The notes: generated from the sequence alone by a model not told the origin. A stretch of DNA of 26,079 nt from JAENVU01 sp964639075 (GCA_964639075.1 CAZXCB010000015.1:1-26079), one strand, 5' to 3'. Positions 1 to 8,376 are shown, counted from the stretch's first letter. Program-made: numbers and translations.

Positions 1-2184
1 GTCCCGGACGGCGCGACGCCGACCGCGCCGAGTGAGCCGGCACCGTCTGCGCCGCCGAGTGAATCCGGGGGTTCGCGCCGGTGGCCCTACACGCTCGGCG
101 GCGGCGTCGCGCTCGCGTTGGGTCTGACCGCCTCCTGTCTCGTCGCCGCGTGGTCGATCGACGGTGCCTGGTACTGGCTGGCGGTCCTCGCGGGCGCGAT
201 CGCCATCGGCGTGTACTGGTGGGCCAGCGTCGCGTATCGCGAGTGGGCGATCGGTCCGGCGTCGTCGGCGACCGCCGGTCGGCTCGTGGCGTGCTCGGTC
301 GTCGGCGTCGTCGCGTGCGCGATCGGCGCGGTGATGCTGGAGCTCGGGTCCGACGACGACTCCCGCGCGCTCGCAGCGGCCGGCATCGCCATGATCGTGG
401 TCGGCCTGATGCCGGTCATGCACGCGATCAGGTCCGAACCGGTCTCCGGCGTACCCCGCCCCACCGCCGACGTGGCCCGCGGCTGGGCGCTCAACATCGC
501 GTTCGCCTTCGGCGCGCTCACGCCCGGTCTGCTGATCATCGGTGCTCCGGTCGTCGTCGCCCTGCTCATCCCGTCCGCGTGGCTGCTGAGCGTCCTGGTG
601 AACCGCATGAGTCGCGCCTCCTGGTACCGGCGCCTGCTGGTGGCGTTCGCAGGAATCGCCATCCTCGCGCTGGCCGTGTTCCTCGGGATGGGGTCGCCGG
701 GCGAGAACGTCGTCGTCATCGTCGGGGCGCTCGTCGTCGCGCTCGGCATGATCGACGCGCTCTCGGCGCCGGTGCGCGAATCGAGCGCCCGGTACCCGTG
801 GTCACCGCAGCGGAAGGCAGCCGCCGCGGTGCTGATCCTGGCCGCGCTCCTGGTCGCGGTCGTGATGGGCCAGACCTCGCTCGAGCACACGACCTGGCGG
901 ATCGCGGCGCTCGTCGCGCTCGGTGCCTTCGCCTTCGGTGGCTCCTTCGTCCGGCGCGGCCAGGGACTCGCCGTGTTGGTGCTGTTGGCGGTCCTCACGC
1001 TCGCGGTCATCGGCGACCGTGACGATCACGCGACCCTCGACGCGTCGCCGAAGGGCACCGGGACGATCGTGGCGCTCGGTGACTCCTACGCCTCCGGTGA
1101 GGGCGCCACCCGGTTCTTCCCCGGAACCAACGTGACCGGAGGGAACAACTGCCGGCGGAGCTCGAACGCCTACGCCTACCGGGTGGCGCGCGCCTACCAC
1201 CGACACCTCGTCTTCCTCGCGTGCTCGGGGGCCGTCGGCGAGCAGATCTGGCAGACGGGTCAGATCAAGGACCCCTCCGACCATGCCGTGGTGGGTTGGC
1301 GCGCGCAGCTGGCGAACCCGATCCCGGGAGCGACGCCGGACCTGGTGCTCATCTCGATCGGCGGCAACGACGCGCTCTTCGGCGCGATCGGCCGGGGTTG
1401 CGCGCTTCCCGGGCGCTGCACCGACATCCAGGCCATCTTCGACGGCAACCTCGACCGCGTGGGCGAGACGGTGTCGACGGCGCTGGTCCGCGTCGCGAAG
1501 CGGTTCCCCGACAGCCCGGTCGTGGTGGTCCCGTACCCGCAGATGCTGCCGAAGTTGTCCGACGCCGACGTGTCGACGCGCAGTGCCGAGTGCCCGGGCG
1601 TGCCCCTCGACGGGGCCGAGCTGGAGTACCTCCACGGGTTCGTCGGCCGGCTGGACGACCAGGTGGAGTGGGCGGTCTCCGATGCCAACGAGCGATCGGG
1701 CCTCGAGAACATCACGTACTTCGGCGGGGCCGAGGAGGCCTACGCGGGCCACCGCGTGTGCGGTGTGGGCACGACGCCCGGGATCAACGTCCTCACGCTC
1801 GCGCCGACCGAGGCGAGCGGGCTCTTCCCGCGGCTGGTCCCGACGAACTGGTTGCACAACAACTTCCACCCGAACCGGACGGGCTCGGAGCTCATGGGTG
1901 CCGCGGTGGCCGACTGGGTGGGGGCCAACGTCCCCGGCTTCGGCGCCGCGACCACGCTCGCGCCGACGACCGGCGTGCCGCGGCCGGACGCGCCGGCCGT
2001 ACGCTCGGCGTGCACCGGCCGCGCGGAGTGCACACAGGCGGTCAACGACTGGTCGACCGGCAAGACCGTGGAGGCCGCGCGTTCCCTGTTCATCCCCGTG
2101 CTGATCCTGCTGGCACTCGGCTGGTCGCTCGCCGCGATCCGTCGCCTTCCCCTGCCTCCGCCACCCGCGACCCCGACGGAGTGA
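1..2184 (+). CDS. Polytopic membrane protein with C-terminal SGNH/GDSL esterase domain (5' partial)
   Basis: The reading frame is open from base 1 and the first possible start (TTG at 118) lies inside a membrane segment, so the true start is left of the window. Numbering from the first codon shown, residues ~30-345 contain about eleven hydrophobic segments. They are followed by an SGNH hydrolase domain: block I GDSYASGEG (nucleophile Ser362), block III IGGND (Asn456) and block V FHPNRTG (His623). The residue three before the His is Asn, not Asp, so catalysis may rely on a Ser-His dyad, as known for some actinobacterial GDSYASGEG-type esterases. Cysteines such as NNCRRS fit an extracytoplasmic, disulfide-bonded fold. 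A last TM segment (SLFIPVLILLALGW) anchors the C-terminus. The likely role is hydrolysis of an ester or acyl group at the cell surface; the substrate is unknown. It converges on the next gene with a 39-base gap. Confidence 0.85.
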   Translation, partial: VPDGATPTAPSEPAPSAPPSESGGSRRWPYTLGGGVALALGLTASCLVAAWSIDGAWYWLAVLAGAIAIGVYWWASVAYREWAIGPASSATAGRLVACSVVGVVACAIGAVMLELGSDDDSRALAAAGIAMIVVGLMPVMHAIRSEPVSGVPRPTADVARGWALNIAFAFGALTPGLLIIGAPVVVALLIPSAWLLSVLVNRMSRASWYRRLLVAFAGIAILALAVFLGMGSPGENVVVIVGALVVALGMIDALSAPVRESSARYPWSPQRKAAAAVLILAALLVAVVMGQTSLEHTTWRIAALVALGAFAFGGSFVRRGQGLAVLVLLAVLTLAVIGDRDDHATLDASPKGTGTIVALGDSYASGEGATRFFPGTNVTGGNNCRRSSNAYAYRVARAYHRHLVFLACSGAVGEQIWQTGQIKDPSDHAVVGWRAQLANPIPGATPDLVLISIGGNDALFGAIGRGCALPGRCTDIQAIFDGNLDRVGETVSTALVRVAKRFPDSPVVVVPYPQMLPKLSDADVSTRSAECPGVPLDGAELEYLHGFVGRLDDQVEWAVSDANERSGLENITYFGGAEEAYAGHRVCGVGTTPGINVLTLAPTEASGLFPRLVPTNWLHNNFHPNRTGSELMGAAVADWVGANVPGFGAATTLAPTTGVPRPDAPAVRSACTGRAECTQAVNDWSTGKTVEAARSLFIPVLILLALGWSLAAIRRLPLPPPPATPTE

Positions 2185-2223
2185 GCGACGCCGAGGTTCC
2201 CCGAGCCGCGGGCGCGGGCGTGC

Positions 2224-2928
2224 TCAGGGAGTGACCGAGAGCAGGGAGCGCGCGGCGGCGTCGAGCGCGTCCGCCGGCAGCCGCGCCGCGACGCCGTCGA
2301 TCAGGAGATCGTCGTCGACCGAGACCGTGGTGTCGGCGGACGTCACGGTGGTCAGCCCGCCGGTCGTGGTGACGCTCGCCTCCGGCTTCGCCTCGGCGAG
2401 CGCGAAGCGCGACACGTGGGCCCGCCATTCCCTGCGGGCGTCGCGCTCCGCGGCCGAAACGGGCACGCGCATGTCGTCCGCGTGCGTCGCGAGCTCCGAC
2501 GCGACATGGAAGGCCTGCCAGCGCGCGGGGTACGCGCCGATCGACGAGTCGATGTCCGAGCCGTCGGCCTCGCGGAACCCGCGCCGGGTCTCGGCGTTGC
2601 TGTGGCGCCACTGCTCGAGCACGTCGAGGTTCATGATGCCGTCGAGCTCGCGGATGCCACGCTCGTTCCAGCCGGCGAGCGAGTCGAGCCCCTCGGCCGC
2701 GCCGGCCGCGAAGAACGCGGCGACGTCGTGGTCGAGACAGGCGCGGTGATACCCCTCGCTGGAGGCGAGATGGCAGAGCACGTCCCGGACCGACCAGCCG
2801 GCGCAGCGCGACGGCTCGCCCCAACCTGCCTCCGGGAGTGCGGCGAGATGCTCGTGGATGCGTCCGGCCTCCGCGTCGAGCAGCACGTACGGGTCGAGGC
2901 CGTCGAGCTCGCGGTCGTCGGTGGTCAC
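2224..2928 (-). CDS. Mycothiol-dependent maleylpyruvate isomerase-like (DinB superfamily) protein
   Basis: This is a 234-residue protein of the MDMPI/DinB fold. The N-terminal helix bundle has AGWSVRDVLCHLASSEGYH with His53 as the likely first metal ligand. Glu145 and His149 (SELATHADD) complete the H...ExxxH triad that binds zinc in mycothiol-dependent isomerases. Residues ~180-230 form a small C-terminal domain with the SCP2-like pattern common in this family. GTG at 2928 was chosen because GAAGG lies 8 bases upstream; a GTG at 2937 is also in frame. The family uses mycothiol as cofactor or nucleophile, but many members have no known substrate, so the exact reaction is not assignable. It follows the alpha/beta hydrolase gene by 71 bases on the same strand and may share its transcript. 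Confidence 0.85.
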   Translation of the reverse strand: MTTDDRELDGLDPYVLLDAEAGRIHEHLAALPEAGWGEPSRCAGWSVRDVLCHLASSEGYHRACLDHDVAAFFAAGAAEGLDSLAGWNERGIRELDGIMNLDVLEQWRHSNAETRRGFREADGSDIDSSIGAYPARWQAFHVASELATHADDMRVPVSAAERDARREWRAHVSRFALAEAKPEASVTTTGGLTTVTSADTTVSVDDDLLIDGVAARLPADALDAAARSLLSVTP

Positions 2929-2999
2929 GATCAGCACCTTCGCCCCGACGCGGCGCTCGGTCAACCCCGGACGGGGCGCGCGGAGACCATCGAACTCGT

Positions 3000-3920
3000 T
3001 CAGCGCCGGCGGGCGACGGAGTGGTCCCAGTCGGCGAGCAGGGTGCGGATCGCGGTGAGGAGGAGCAGCGGCTGGTCGAGCATCGCGTGGTGGCCGGCTT
3101 CGGGGATCTCGACGATCGGGGTGACGCGCCCGAGCCGCTCGTACATCGAGGCCTGGATGTCGGGGGTGACCAGGCCGTGCTCGGAGCGCAGCAGCGCCAG
3201 CCGGCACGTGACGTCGTCGAGGTACGGGAGCGCGATCGAGCGCATCCCCGCGCCGAACTGCTCGAAGATCCGCCGGTCGAACTTCCACTGCCAGCCCCCC
3301 TCGACCGGCCGCAGCGACCGGCGGGCGACGTGGTCGATCACGTAGTCGAGGTAGTGGGCCTGGGCGGGCACGGTCCGGAACCGCGCGACTGCGTCGGCGA
3401 CGCTCGGATACGTCCGCGGCCGACCGAACGCCTCGCGCAGGTGGTACGCGCCGATCTCCGGGTCGGGTTCGGTCACCGGCGAATCGCACACGATCACCCC
3501 CGACAGCCGGCTCGCGTGACGGGCCGCGGTCGCGATCGTGACGAAGCCCCCCATGCTGTGGCCGATCACGACCGGCGGACCGCTGATCGCGCCCGCGTCG
3601 GCGACCGCCATCACCTCCTCGGTCCACTGCTCGAGGTCGTAGCGGTCCCGATGGGTGCTGTCGCCGTGGCCCGACAGATCGAGGGCGAGGACACGGAACT
3701 GGCCGGCGAAGGTCGCGGCCACGTGCGTCCACCAGTGGGCGTGCGCGCCGCCCCCGTGCACGAAGACGAGCCCGCGGGCGTTCGGCTCGCCCCAGGCGAG
3801 GTAGTGGATCGGTCCGTCGACGTCGACGGTCGCCTCGCGAGACGGCACCGCCAGCGCGCGCGTGAACCACTCGGGGGCGGTCGGAGGCGGCGGCTCGGAT
3901 CGATCGGACGGTGCGGGCAC
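3000..3920 (-). CDS. Alpha/beta hydrolase
   Basis: This 306-residue cytoplasmic alpha/beta hydrolase has no signal peptide. The oxyanion-hole motif HGGG is at 55-58, the nucleophile elbow GHSMGG is at 120-125 (Ser122), and the C-terminal catalytic His is in AGHHAM (277/278). LDLSGHGDS (80-88) is the usual strand-4 signature. The loop that normally carries the catalytic Asp reads SEHGLVTPD, with Gly where Asp is common, so the acid may be Glu247, Asp254 or a residue after strand 6. GTG at 3920 is the start because GAGGGA precedes it by 7 bases; frames extending further upstream run into the divergent promoter of the next operon. The substrate cannot be told from sequence. The following mycothiol-type protein suggests small-molecule or detoxification metabolism, which is only inference. 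Confidence 0.85.
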   Translation of the reverse strand: MPAPSDRSEPPPPTAPEWFTRALAVPSREATVDVDGPIHYLAWGEPNARGLVFVHGGGAHAHWWTHVAATFAGQFRVLALDLSGHGDSTHRDRYDLEQWTEEVMAVADAGAISGPPVVIGHSMGGFVTIATAARHASRLSGVIVCDSPVTEPDPEIGAYHLREAFGRPRTYPSVADAVARFRTVPAQAHYLDYVIDHVARRSLRPVEGGWQWKFDRRIFEQFGAGMRSIALPYLDDVTCRLALLRSEHGLVTPDIQASMYERLGRVTPIVEIPEAGHHAMLDQPLLLLTAIRTLLADWDHSVARRR

Positions 3921-3970
3921 GGACCACTCCCTCGGGCGACTGCGTCGATCGTAGGGGCCGTCGTCGAAGG

Positions 3971-3998
3971 TTGACGCGCCCGGAGACAGGCGTACCAT
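3971..3998 (+). promoter_or_regulatory. Sigma70-type promoter of the Usp-like/CBS operon
   Basis: TTGACG at 3971-3976 and TACCAT at 3993-3998 are separated by 16 bases and point to the ATG at 4051. This gives an expected leader of about 45 bases that ends in AAGGAGG. It lies in the 130-base divergent gap between the alpha/beta hydrolase and the Usp-like gene. This is by-eye consensus matching only. Confidence 0.5.
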
Positions 3999-4050
3999 CT
4001 GGTGGCGGAACCTTCTCCCGGTGTCAGAGCCCCAAGGGAAGGAGGATCGG

Positions 4051-4479
4051 ATGCGCCGATTCCTGATCGTCGGCAATCAGACCCTCGCCAGCGAAGAGCT
4101 GCGAGCCGCCGTCGCGGAGCGCCTCGCCGCCGGCCCGTGCGAGTTCCGGATCGTGGTCCCCGCGACACCGACCCGCGAGCACCTCGCGTGGTCGGAAGGC
4201 GAAGCACTCGTGGTGGCCCAGCGACGCCTCGACGACGCCGTCGCCCGCATGGAGGCCCAGGGCGCGACCGTCACCGGAACGGTCGGCGACGCCAGCCCCG
4301 CGCTGGCGGTCGCGGACGTGCTCGACCACGGGTCCTTCGACGAGATCCTCGTCTCCACGCTCCCACCCGGGCTGTCGCGATGGATCCACCAGGACCTCCC
4401 CCACCGCCTCGCGCGCCGGACCGGTCTCCCCGTGTGCCACGTCGTCGCCAGCGTGAGCGAAGCGGAGATCAGCCGATGA
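4051..4479 (+). CDS. Small universal-stress-protein-like (Rossmann-type) protein
   Basis: This 142-residue soluble protein begins MRRFLIVGNQTLASEEL. It continues with alternating strands and helices (FRIVVPATP, GTVGDASPALAVADVL, FDEILVSTLPPG) in the order of a Usp/HUP-like alpha/beta fold. The ATP-binding G-x2-G-x9-G(S/T) motif of true UspA proteins is missing, so nucleotide binding is doubtful. The start is very clear: AAGGAGG lies 6 bases before the ATG. The stop codon overlaps the start of the CBS gene (ATGA), so the two are translationally coupled. Proteins of this type next to CBS-pair genes are common in actinobacteria and usually belong to stress or energy-status regulons. A specific activity cannot be assigned. 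Confidence 0.8.
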   Translation: MRRFLIVGNQTLASEELRAAVAERLAAGPCEFRIVVPATPTREHLAWSEGEALVVAQRRLDDAVARMEAQGATVTGTVGDASPALAVADVLDHGSFDEILVSTLPPGLSRWIHQDLPHRLARRTGLPVCHVVASVSEAEISR

Positions 4480-4919
4480 GCGCCGTCCGGGATGTCCTCC
4501 GGGCCAAGGGCGAGGGCGTGCTCATGATCACGCCGGAGATGCTGGTGGAGCGGGTCGCGATGCGGATGCGCCAGGCACACGTCGGGGCGTTCGTCGTGTC
4601 GAGCGACGGCCGTCGGGTCGACGGCCTCATCACCGAGCGCGACATCGTCTTCGGGCTCGCCCGGCACGGCGCGGCGATCTTCGGCATGCGGACGGCGGCG
4701 GTGATGTCGCAATCGGTGCACACGTGTCGGCTCGACGACTCGGTGCGCTCGGCGATGGCCACGATGACGCACTCGAGGGTGCGGCACCTGCCCGTCGTCG
4801 AGCACGGCGAGGTCCTCGGCATCATCAGCATCGGCGACGTCATCAAGACCTACGTCGACGAGACCGACCTCGAGACGAGCGTCATGCGGGACGCGTTCCT
4901 CGCGCAACGCGCCCGCTGA
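4476..4919 (+). CDS. CBS-pair domain protein
   Basis: The 147-residue protein is almost entirely a Bateman module. CBS1 is at ~10-65 (ending VDGLITERDIVFGLARHG) and CBS2 at ~73-130 (RHLPVVEHGEVLGIISIGDV). Such stand-alone CBS pairs bind adenine nucleotides (AMP, ATP, SAM or NAD) and act as energy sensors or regulate partner proteins. No catalytic domain is attached. The start at 4476 overlaps the preceding stop by ATGA, making this the second gene of a coupled operon with the Usp-like protein. The gene ends 19 bases before the 3' end of the convergent beta-helix gene. Which ligand binds cannot be read from the sequence. Confidence 0.9.
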   Translation: MSAVRDVLRAKGEGVLMITPEMLVERVAMRMRQAHVGAFVVSSDGRRVDGLITERDIVFGLARHGAAIFGMRTAAVMSQSVHTCRLDDSVRSAMATMTHSRVRHLPVVEHGEVLGIISIGDVIKTYVDETDLETSVMRDAFLAQRAR

Positions 4920-4938
4920 GGCGCGACACCTCGCGGTC

Positions 4939-6351
4939 TCAGCTCGGCGCGGGTGCGCAGGCCGGCTGCGGCGCGAGGACGGGGAAGGTCAAGCCGGGGT
5001 TCGGCGGGATCGAGCCGTCGGGGTTCGGGAACGCGACCTCGAGCACCATCACGAACGGGCCGTGCGGCGTGGTCGGCGCCTCGCAGAACGCGGTCGGGAC
5101 ACCGAACACCTGGTTGTCGGACTCGGTGAACGTGCCGAGCCCGTCGGTCCAGCGGTACGGGTTCGGGTTGCCGACGATCTCGCTGCGGTTGCCGGTCACG
5201 ACCGTGTCGTGCACCGGGTCGCCGAGGTACTGCAGGCGGTACGGGGTGCCGATGACGACCGCGTGGTGGCCGGCGTCGGGCCCGGAGAAGAAGTTGTCGA
5301 CCACGTCGGTGCCGTCGTCCTCGACGCGCACGCCGTAGCTCGGGCCGAGGAAGACGTTGGCGCGCACCGTGTTGTCGTCGGCGCGGTCGAGTGTGTAGGA
5401 GGTGAGCGGCGCCTCGTGGTAGGCGGGGTTGGTGCACTCCATGGGGTAGACGTTCTCGGCCATGCGCGAGCCGACCCACACACCGGTCCAGCCGCCGTCG
5501 AAGATGTTGCGCTCGATCACGTTGCGGTCCGCCGGGTAGCGCCGCTCGAAGTACGCGGGGCGCGACGGGTACTCACCGCAGTTCGTGTAGAGGAAGATCC
5601 CGCCGGCGGAATTGCCGTGGAAGTAGTTGCCGGTGACCACGTTGTCGGACGACCCGTCGACGGCGAGACCTTCGCGGCCGGTGCCGTAGTACACGAAGTC
5701 GATGCCGCCGAGCGTGTAGATCGAGCCGCCGGGGCCGTTCTCGCGGAAGCCGTTGTCGAGCAGCCAGTTGTCCTTGACGGTGTTCTCGCGCGAGCCGGTC
5801 TCGAGGTAGATGCCGGTGCTGCCGGCCTGGCGCACGAGCGTGTTCGTGATCGTGGCGTGGGTGACGTAGCCGTCGACGTAGATGCCGACGCCGCGCGAGC
5901 CGCCGACGATGCTGTCCTTGACGGTCACGCCCGAGAGGTGGTGCAGGTACTCGTCGCCGGCCGCGAGCGTGCGGAACCCCTCACGGGTCATGCGGATGCC
6001 GTTGAGGAATCCCTGGGTGACGCAGTTCCGGATGGTGACGTCGCTCATGTCGACGTCGGCCGGGGTGACCACGGTGATGCCGACGCCGCGCTGCTCACCG
6101 CTGACGAGGGCGCCCCGGCAGTCCAGGGTCACGCCCGACGCGACGATCCGGATCGGGCCCCGGTAGGTGCAGCTCGGGTCGAGGTGCGAGCTGACCGACA
6201 GCTCGAGCGCGACCCCGGCCTGATCGCAACCGACGAGCGTCGACCCTTCGGGCGGGTCGACCGAGGGGCGCGGGCCGACGATCGCGCACGCGCTCGCCAG
6301 GACCGTGAGCGCGACGACCACGACGAGGGACCGCCGGGACCGTGCTGCCAT
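4939..6351 (-). CDS. Exported right-handed parallel beta-helix repeat (NosD/PbH1-type) lipoprotein
   Basis: This 470-residue protein begins MAARSRRSLVVVVALTVLAS and has a lipobox-like ASAC (Cys22), so it is probably a lipid-anchored surface protein. Residues ~65-430 carry many short PbH1-type turns: GVTLDCRGALV, DVTIRNCV, HLSGVTVKDSIV, HATITNTLVRQAGSTG, ENTVKDNWLLDNG, DNVVTGNYFHGN, RNVIERNIFDGG, DNTVRANVFLG and DTVVTGNRSEI. This N-x-V/I-x-x-N spacing is the hallmark of right-handed parallel beta-helices found in pectate lyase-like and NosD proteins. No lyase catalytic residues can be assigned, so a carbohydrate-binding or -cleaving function is possible but unproven. It lies 69 bases downstream of the LysM gene on the same strand and may share its transcript; both products act outside the membrane. 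Confidence 0.85.
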   Translation of the reverse strand: MAARSRRSLVVVVALTVLASACAIVGPRPSVDPPEGSTLVGCDQAGVALELSVSSHLDPSCTYRGPIRIVASGVTLDCRGALVSGEQRGVGITVVTPADVDMSDVTIRNCVTQGFLNGIRMTREGFRTLAAGDEYLHHLSGVTVKDSIVGGSRGVGIYVDGYVTHATITNTLVRQAGSTGIYLETGSRENTVKDNWLLDNGFRENGPGGSIYTLGGIDFVYYGTGREGLAVDGSSDNVVTGNYFHGNSAGGIFLYTNCGEYPSRPAYFERRYPADRNVIERNIFDGGWTGVWVGSRMAENVYPMECTNPAYHEAPLTSYTLDRADDNTVRANVFLGPSYGVRVEDDGTDVVDNFFSGPDAGHHAVVIGTPYRLQYLGDPVHDTVVTGNRSEIVGNPNPYRWTDGLGTFTESDNQVFGVPTAFCEAPTTPHGPFVMVLEVAFPNPDGSIPPNPGLTFPVLAPQPACAPAPS

Positions 6352-6420
6352 GCCCCGTCGCCTCCCAGGTCGGTCGTGGCCGGACCCGGCAGGGTGACGG
6401 AACCCGACAAAGGTGTCAAG

Positions 6421-7131
6421 TCACCCGGGTGGTCGGGTGGTCGGCGGGCTCGTCACGGCGAGCTCGGCCCGCGCGGTGGTGCCCTGGTCGCCGTTGGCGA
6501 CGACCGTGTAGGTGCCGAGCGGATCGTCGAGCGCCAGCTGGTAGGTGGCGGTGGCGACCCCCTTCTCCGACGCGGCGTGCGGCGGGCCGCGGAACGTGCC
6601 CGTCGGCGAGGTGATCTCGAAGGTGACGTTCTCGCGGGACTGCGCGCCGGTGAGTCGCAGCTCCACCGTGGCGCCGGGTGTCGCGGTCGCCGGGTCGAGC
6701 CGGAGGCGCACCGGCACGGGCGGCGGGATCACCAGCGTCTGGCCCACGGTCAGGTGGTCCGCGTTGGCGAGGCGGTTCTCGAGGACGATGGCACCGACGG
6801 TCACGCCGTGGCGCTTCGCGATGGCCGAGAGCGTGTCGCCCTCGCGCACCTGGTACCGCACGGCGCGCGGCGGCGTCGTGGTGGTCGTGGTGGGCGGCCG
6901 GGTCGTCGTGCTGGTCGTGGTGCTGACGGTCCTCGCGCCGCGGTGCCGGGACGCGGCCCCGCCGAGGTCGAGCCGGGTGAGCCAGAAGACCGCGCCCGCC
7001 GTCACGAGCAGCAGCACGCCGAGCGTGACGACGATGGGGGTCCGCCGGCGCCGTCCCGGCTCGGCCGCGCGGTCGCGCCGGAGCTGACGGGTGGCGCGGC
7101 GGATGTCACGTCGCTTGGTGGTTCGGGCCAT
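6421..7131 (-). CDS. Membrane-anchored LysM peptidoglycan-binding protein
   Basis: The protein has 236 residues. A basic cytoplasmic tail (1-31, very Arg-rich) is followed by one TM helix (~32-51, TPIVVTLGVLLLVTAGAVFW). A Thr/Pro-rich linker (68-89) leads to one LysM domain (92-136, YQVREGDTLSAIAKRHGV...LTVGQTLVIPP). The C-terminal beta-sandwich (~140-230) has an Ig-like pattern (PATATPGATVELRLTG, YTVVANGDQGTTARAEL). LysM modules bind N-acetylglucosamine in peptidoglycan, so the protein probably sits in the wall with no catalytic domain of its own. ATG at 7131 begins MARTTKRRD. The upstream small TM gene ends 54 bases away on the same strand. Confidence 0.88.
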   Translation of the reverse strand: MARTTKRRDIRRATRQLRRDRAAEPGRRRRTPIVVTLGVLLLVTAGAVFWLTRLDLGGAASRHRGARTVSTTTSTTTRPPTTTTTTPPRAVRYQVREGDTLSAIAKRHGVTVGAIVLENRLANADHLTVGQTLVIPPPVPVRLRLDPATATPGATVELRLTGAQSRENVTFEITSPTGTFRGPPHAASEKGVATATYQLALDDPLGTYTVVANGDQGTTARAELAVTSPPTTRPPG

Positions 7132-7184
7132 GGCGTCGTCGATGTTGGCAGCTCGACCGGCCCGCTCGCCCGCTCCGGGTCCCG

Positions 7185-7216
7185 GCTACGCGAGCTTGAC
7201 GACCGCGAGCGCGACG
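7185..7216. repeat. 32-bp direct repeat, copy 1 (3' end of small TM gene)
   Basis: Bases 7185-7216 are identical to 9550-9581 over 32 positions and diverge on both sides. This copy covers the last codons (VALAVVKLA region) and stop of the minus-strand coiled-coil/TM gene. Confidence 0.9.
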
Positions 7217-7440
7217 CCCACCAGCGCGGTCTGCGCCGAGAACAGCCAGAGCATGAGGCTGCGCAGCTCGTCGAACCGCCGATCGACCTCCTCGAACCGG
7301 GCAGTCATCTCGCGTTGGGTCGCGATGTCCGACCATCCCATCGGGGGGAGATGCGCCATGACCAGATCGGCCAACTCGGGACCAAGCCTCTCCTCGAGGC
7401 CGAGATACATCTCGTGCCGGGTTCGTTCGTCGATCTGCAC
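7186..7440 (-). CDS. Small coiled-coil protein with C-terminal TM helix
   Basis: This 84-residue protein starts at GTG 7440, preceded by AGGAAG. The N-terminal part (ELADLVMAHLPPMGWSD) leads into a charged helix with heptad character (TQREMTARFEEVDRRFDEL). It ends in one TM segment, LMLWLFSAQTALVGVALAVV, followed by KLA. Such tail-anchored coiled-coil proteins occur widely in actinobacteria with no known role. A related small gene ending GVALAVGKLT lies at 10351-10530, and a bare 3' fragment of this gene lies at 9550-9581, so this is a small local family with a decayed copy. It is the first gene of a possible minus-strand run with the LysM and beta-helix genes. Confidence 0.7.
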   Translation of the reverse strand: MQIDERTRHEMYLGLEERLGPELADLVMAHLPPMGWSDIATQREMTARFEEVDRRFDELRSLMLWLFSAQTALVGVALAVVKLA

Positions 7441-7602
7441 AGTACTTCCTCTACGCGCGCGCGGAAACCACGGTCGGGGAAGACGGCGTGAGCGTGCCAC
7501 GCGGGTGTGACCACGCGCTCGGGCGGCCGCGTTGGCGAGCACGGCGGGCGGCGAACCGCGAGACTCCCGCCACGGGTTCCGACCGCCGAGAGGACGATGG
7601 CG

Positions 7603-8268
7603 ATGGCGAAGTTCCATGGCTGGCCCGACACGGCGTTCGACTTCTACGCGCGCCTGGAGCTCGACAACACGAGAACGTTCTGGCAGGCGAACCGCAGCAT
7701 CTACGACGACGCGGTGCGCGCGCCGTTCGAGGCGCTGTCGGATCTCGTGGAGACCGAGTACGGGCGGCTGCGCCTGTTCCGGCCGCATCGAGACGTGCGG
7801 TTCTCGAAGGACAAGTCGCCGTACAAGACGGCCGCCGGCGCGGTGACCGAAGGTGCGGACGGCACGATCTACTACGTGCAGGTGAGTGCAGCCGGGCTGT
7901 TCGTCGGCTGCGGCTACTACCACATGGCCTCCGATCAGCTGGTGCGCTGGCGCGCTGCGGTCGACGACGAGCGAAGCGGTCCCGCGATCGTCGAGATCGT
8001 GGCCGCGCTGCGGGGGCGACGGCTCGAGATCGGTTCGATGGATTCGCTCAAGACCGCGCCCCGTGGGTTCCCGCGTGACCATCCGCGCGTGGAGCTGCTG
8101 CGGATGAAGGGCCTGACTGCGGGCAGGTCGTTCGCGGTCGCGCGGTGGATGCACACCGCGGCCGCCGCCCCCCGCATCGTCGAGGTCTGGAAGGAGTGCG
8201 ACCCGATGAACGCGTGGCTCGCCCGCCACGTCGGCCCGAGCACGTTGCCGCCGCCCGAGCCCGACTGA
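7603..8268 (+). CDS. DUF2461/TIGR02453-family protein
   Basis: The 221-residue protein matches the DUF2461 pattern. It has FDFYARLELDNTRTFWQANR near the start (family: DLxxNNxRxWFxxN), then the signature RPHRDVRFSKDKSPYKT with basic and aromatic residues at the conserved places, then YYVQVSAAGLFVGCGYYHM. The C-terminal lobe is helical and ends LLRMKGLTAGRSF...W. The family is soluble and widely distributed with no proven biochemical role. ATG 7603 is preferred because GAGAGG lies 9 bases upstream; ATG 7597 (two residues longer) is only 3 bases from the same site. The gene is divergent from the small TM gene across ~160 bases in which I see no clear promoter. The serine hydrolase follows on the same strand after 108 bases. 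Confidence 0.85.
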   Translation: MAKFHGWPDTAFDFYARLELDNTRTFWQANRSIYDDAVRAPFEALSDLVETEYGRLRLFRPHRDVRFSKDKSPYKTAAGAVTEGADGTIYYVQVSAAGLFVGCGYYHMASDQLVRWRAAVDDERSGPAIVEIVAALRGRRLEIGSMDSLKTAPRGFPRDHPRVELLRMKGLTAGRSFAVARWMHTAAAAPRIVEVWKECDPMNAWLARHVGPSTLPPPEPD

Positions 8269-8376
8269 GCCGCGGGCCGAGGAGCTGCACGGGGGGCGGT
8301 ACTTCGGCCCTTCCGTCTCACGCGGTGGGAGGCCATGCTCGGATCCGGCCGGTCCGACAGCGTGGGGGTGAACGGC

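Noticed and set aside
5062..7491. A very long open frame on the plus strand across the beta-helix and LysM genes
   Set aside because: It is antisense to two well-supported genes and its translation is Arg/Val/Gly/Asp-rich without any motif. In such GC-rich DNA stop codons are rare, so long antisense frames are expected.
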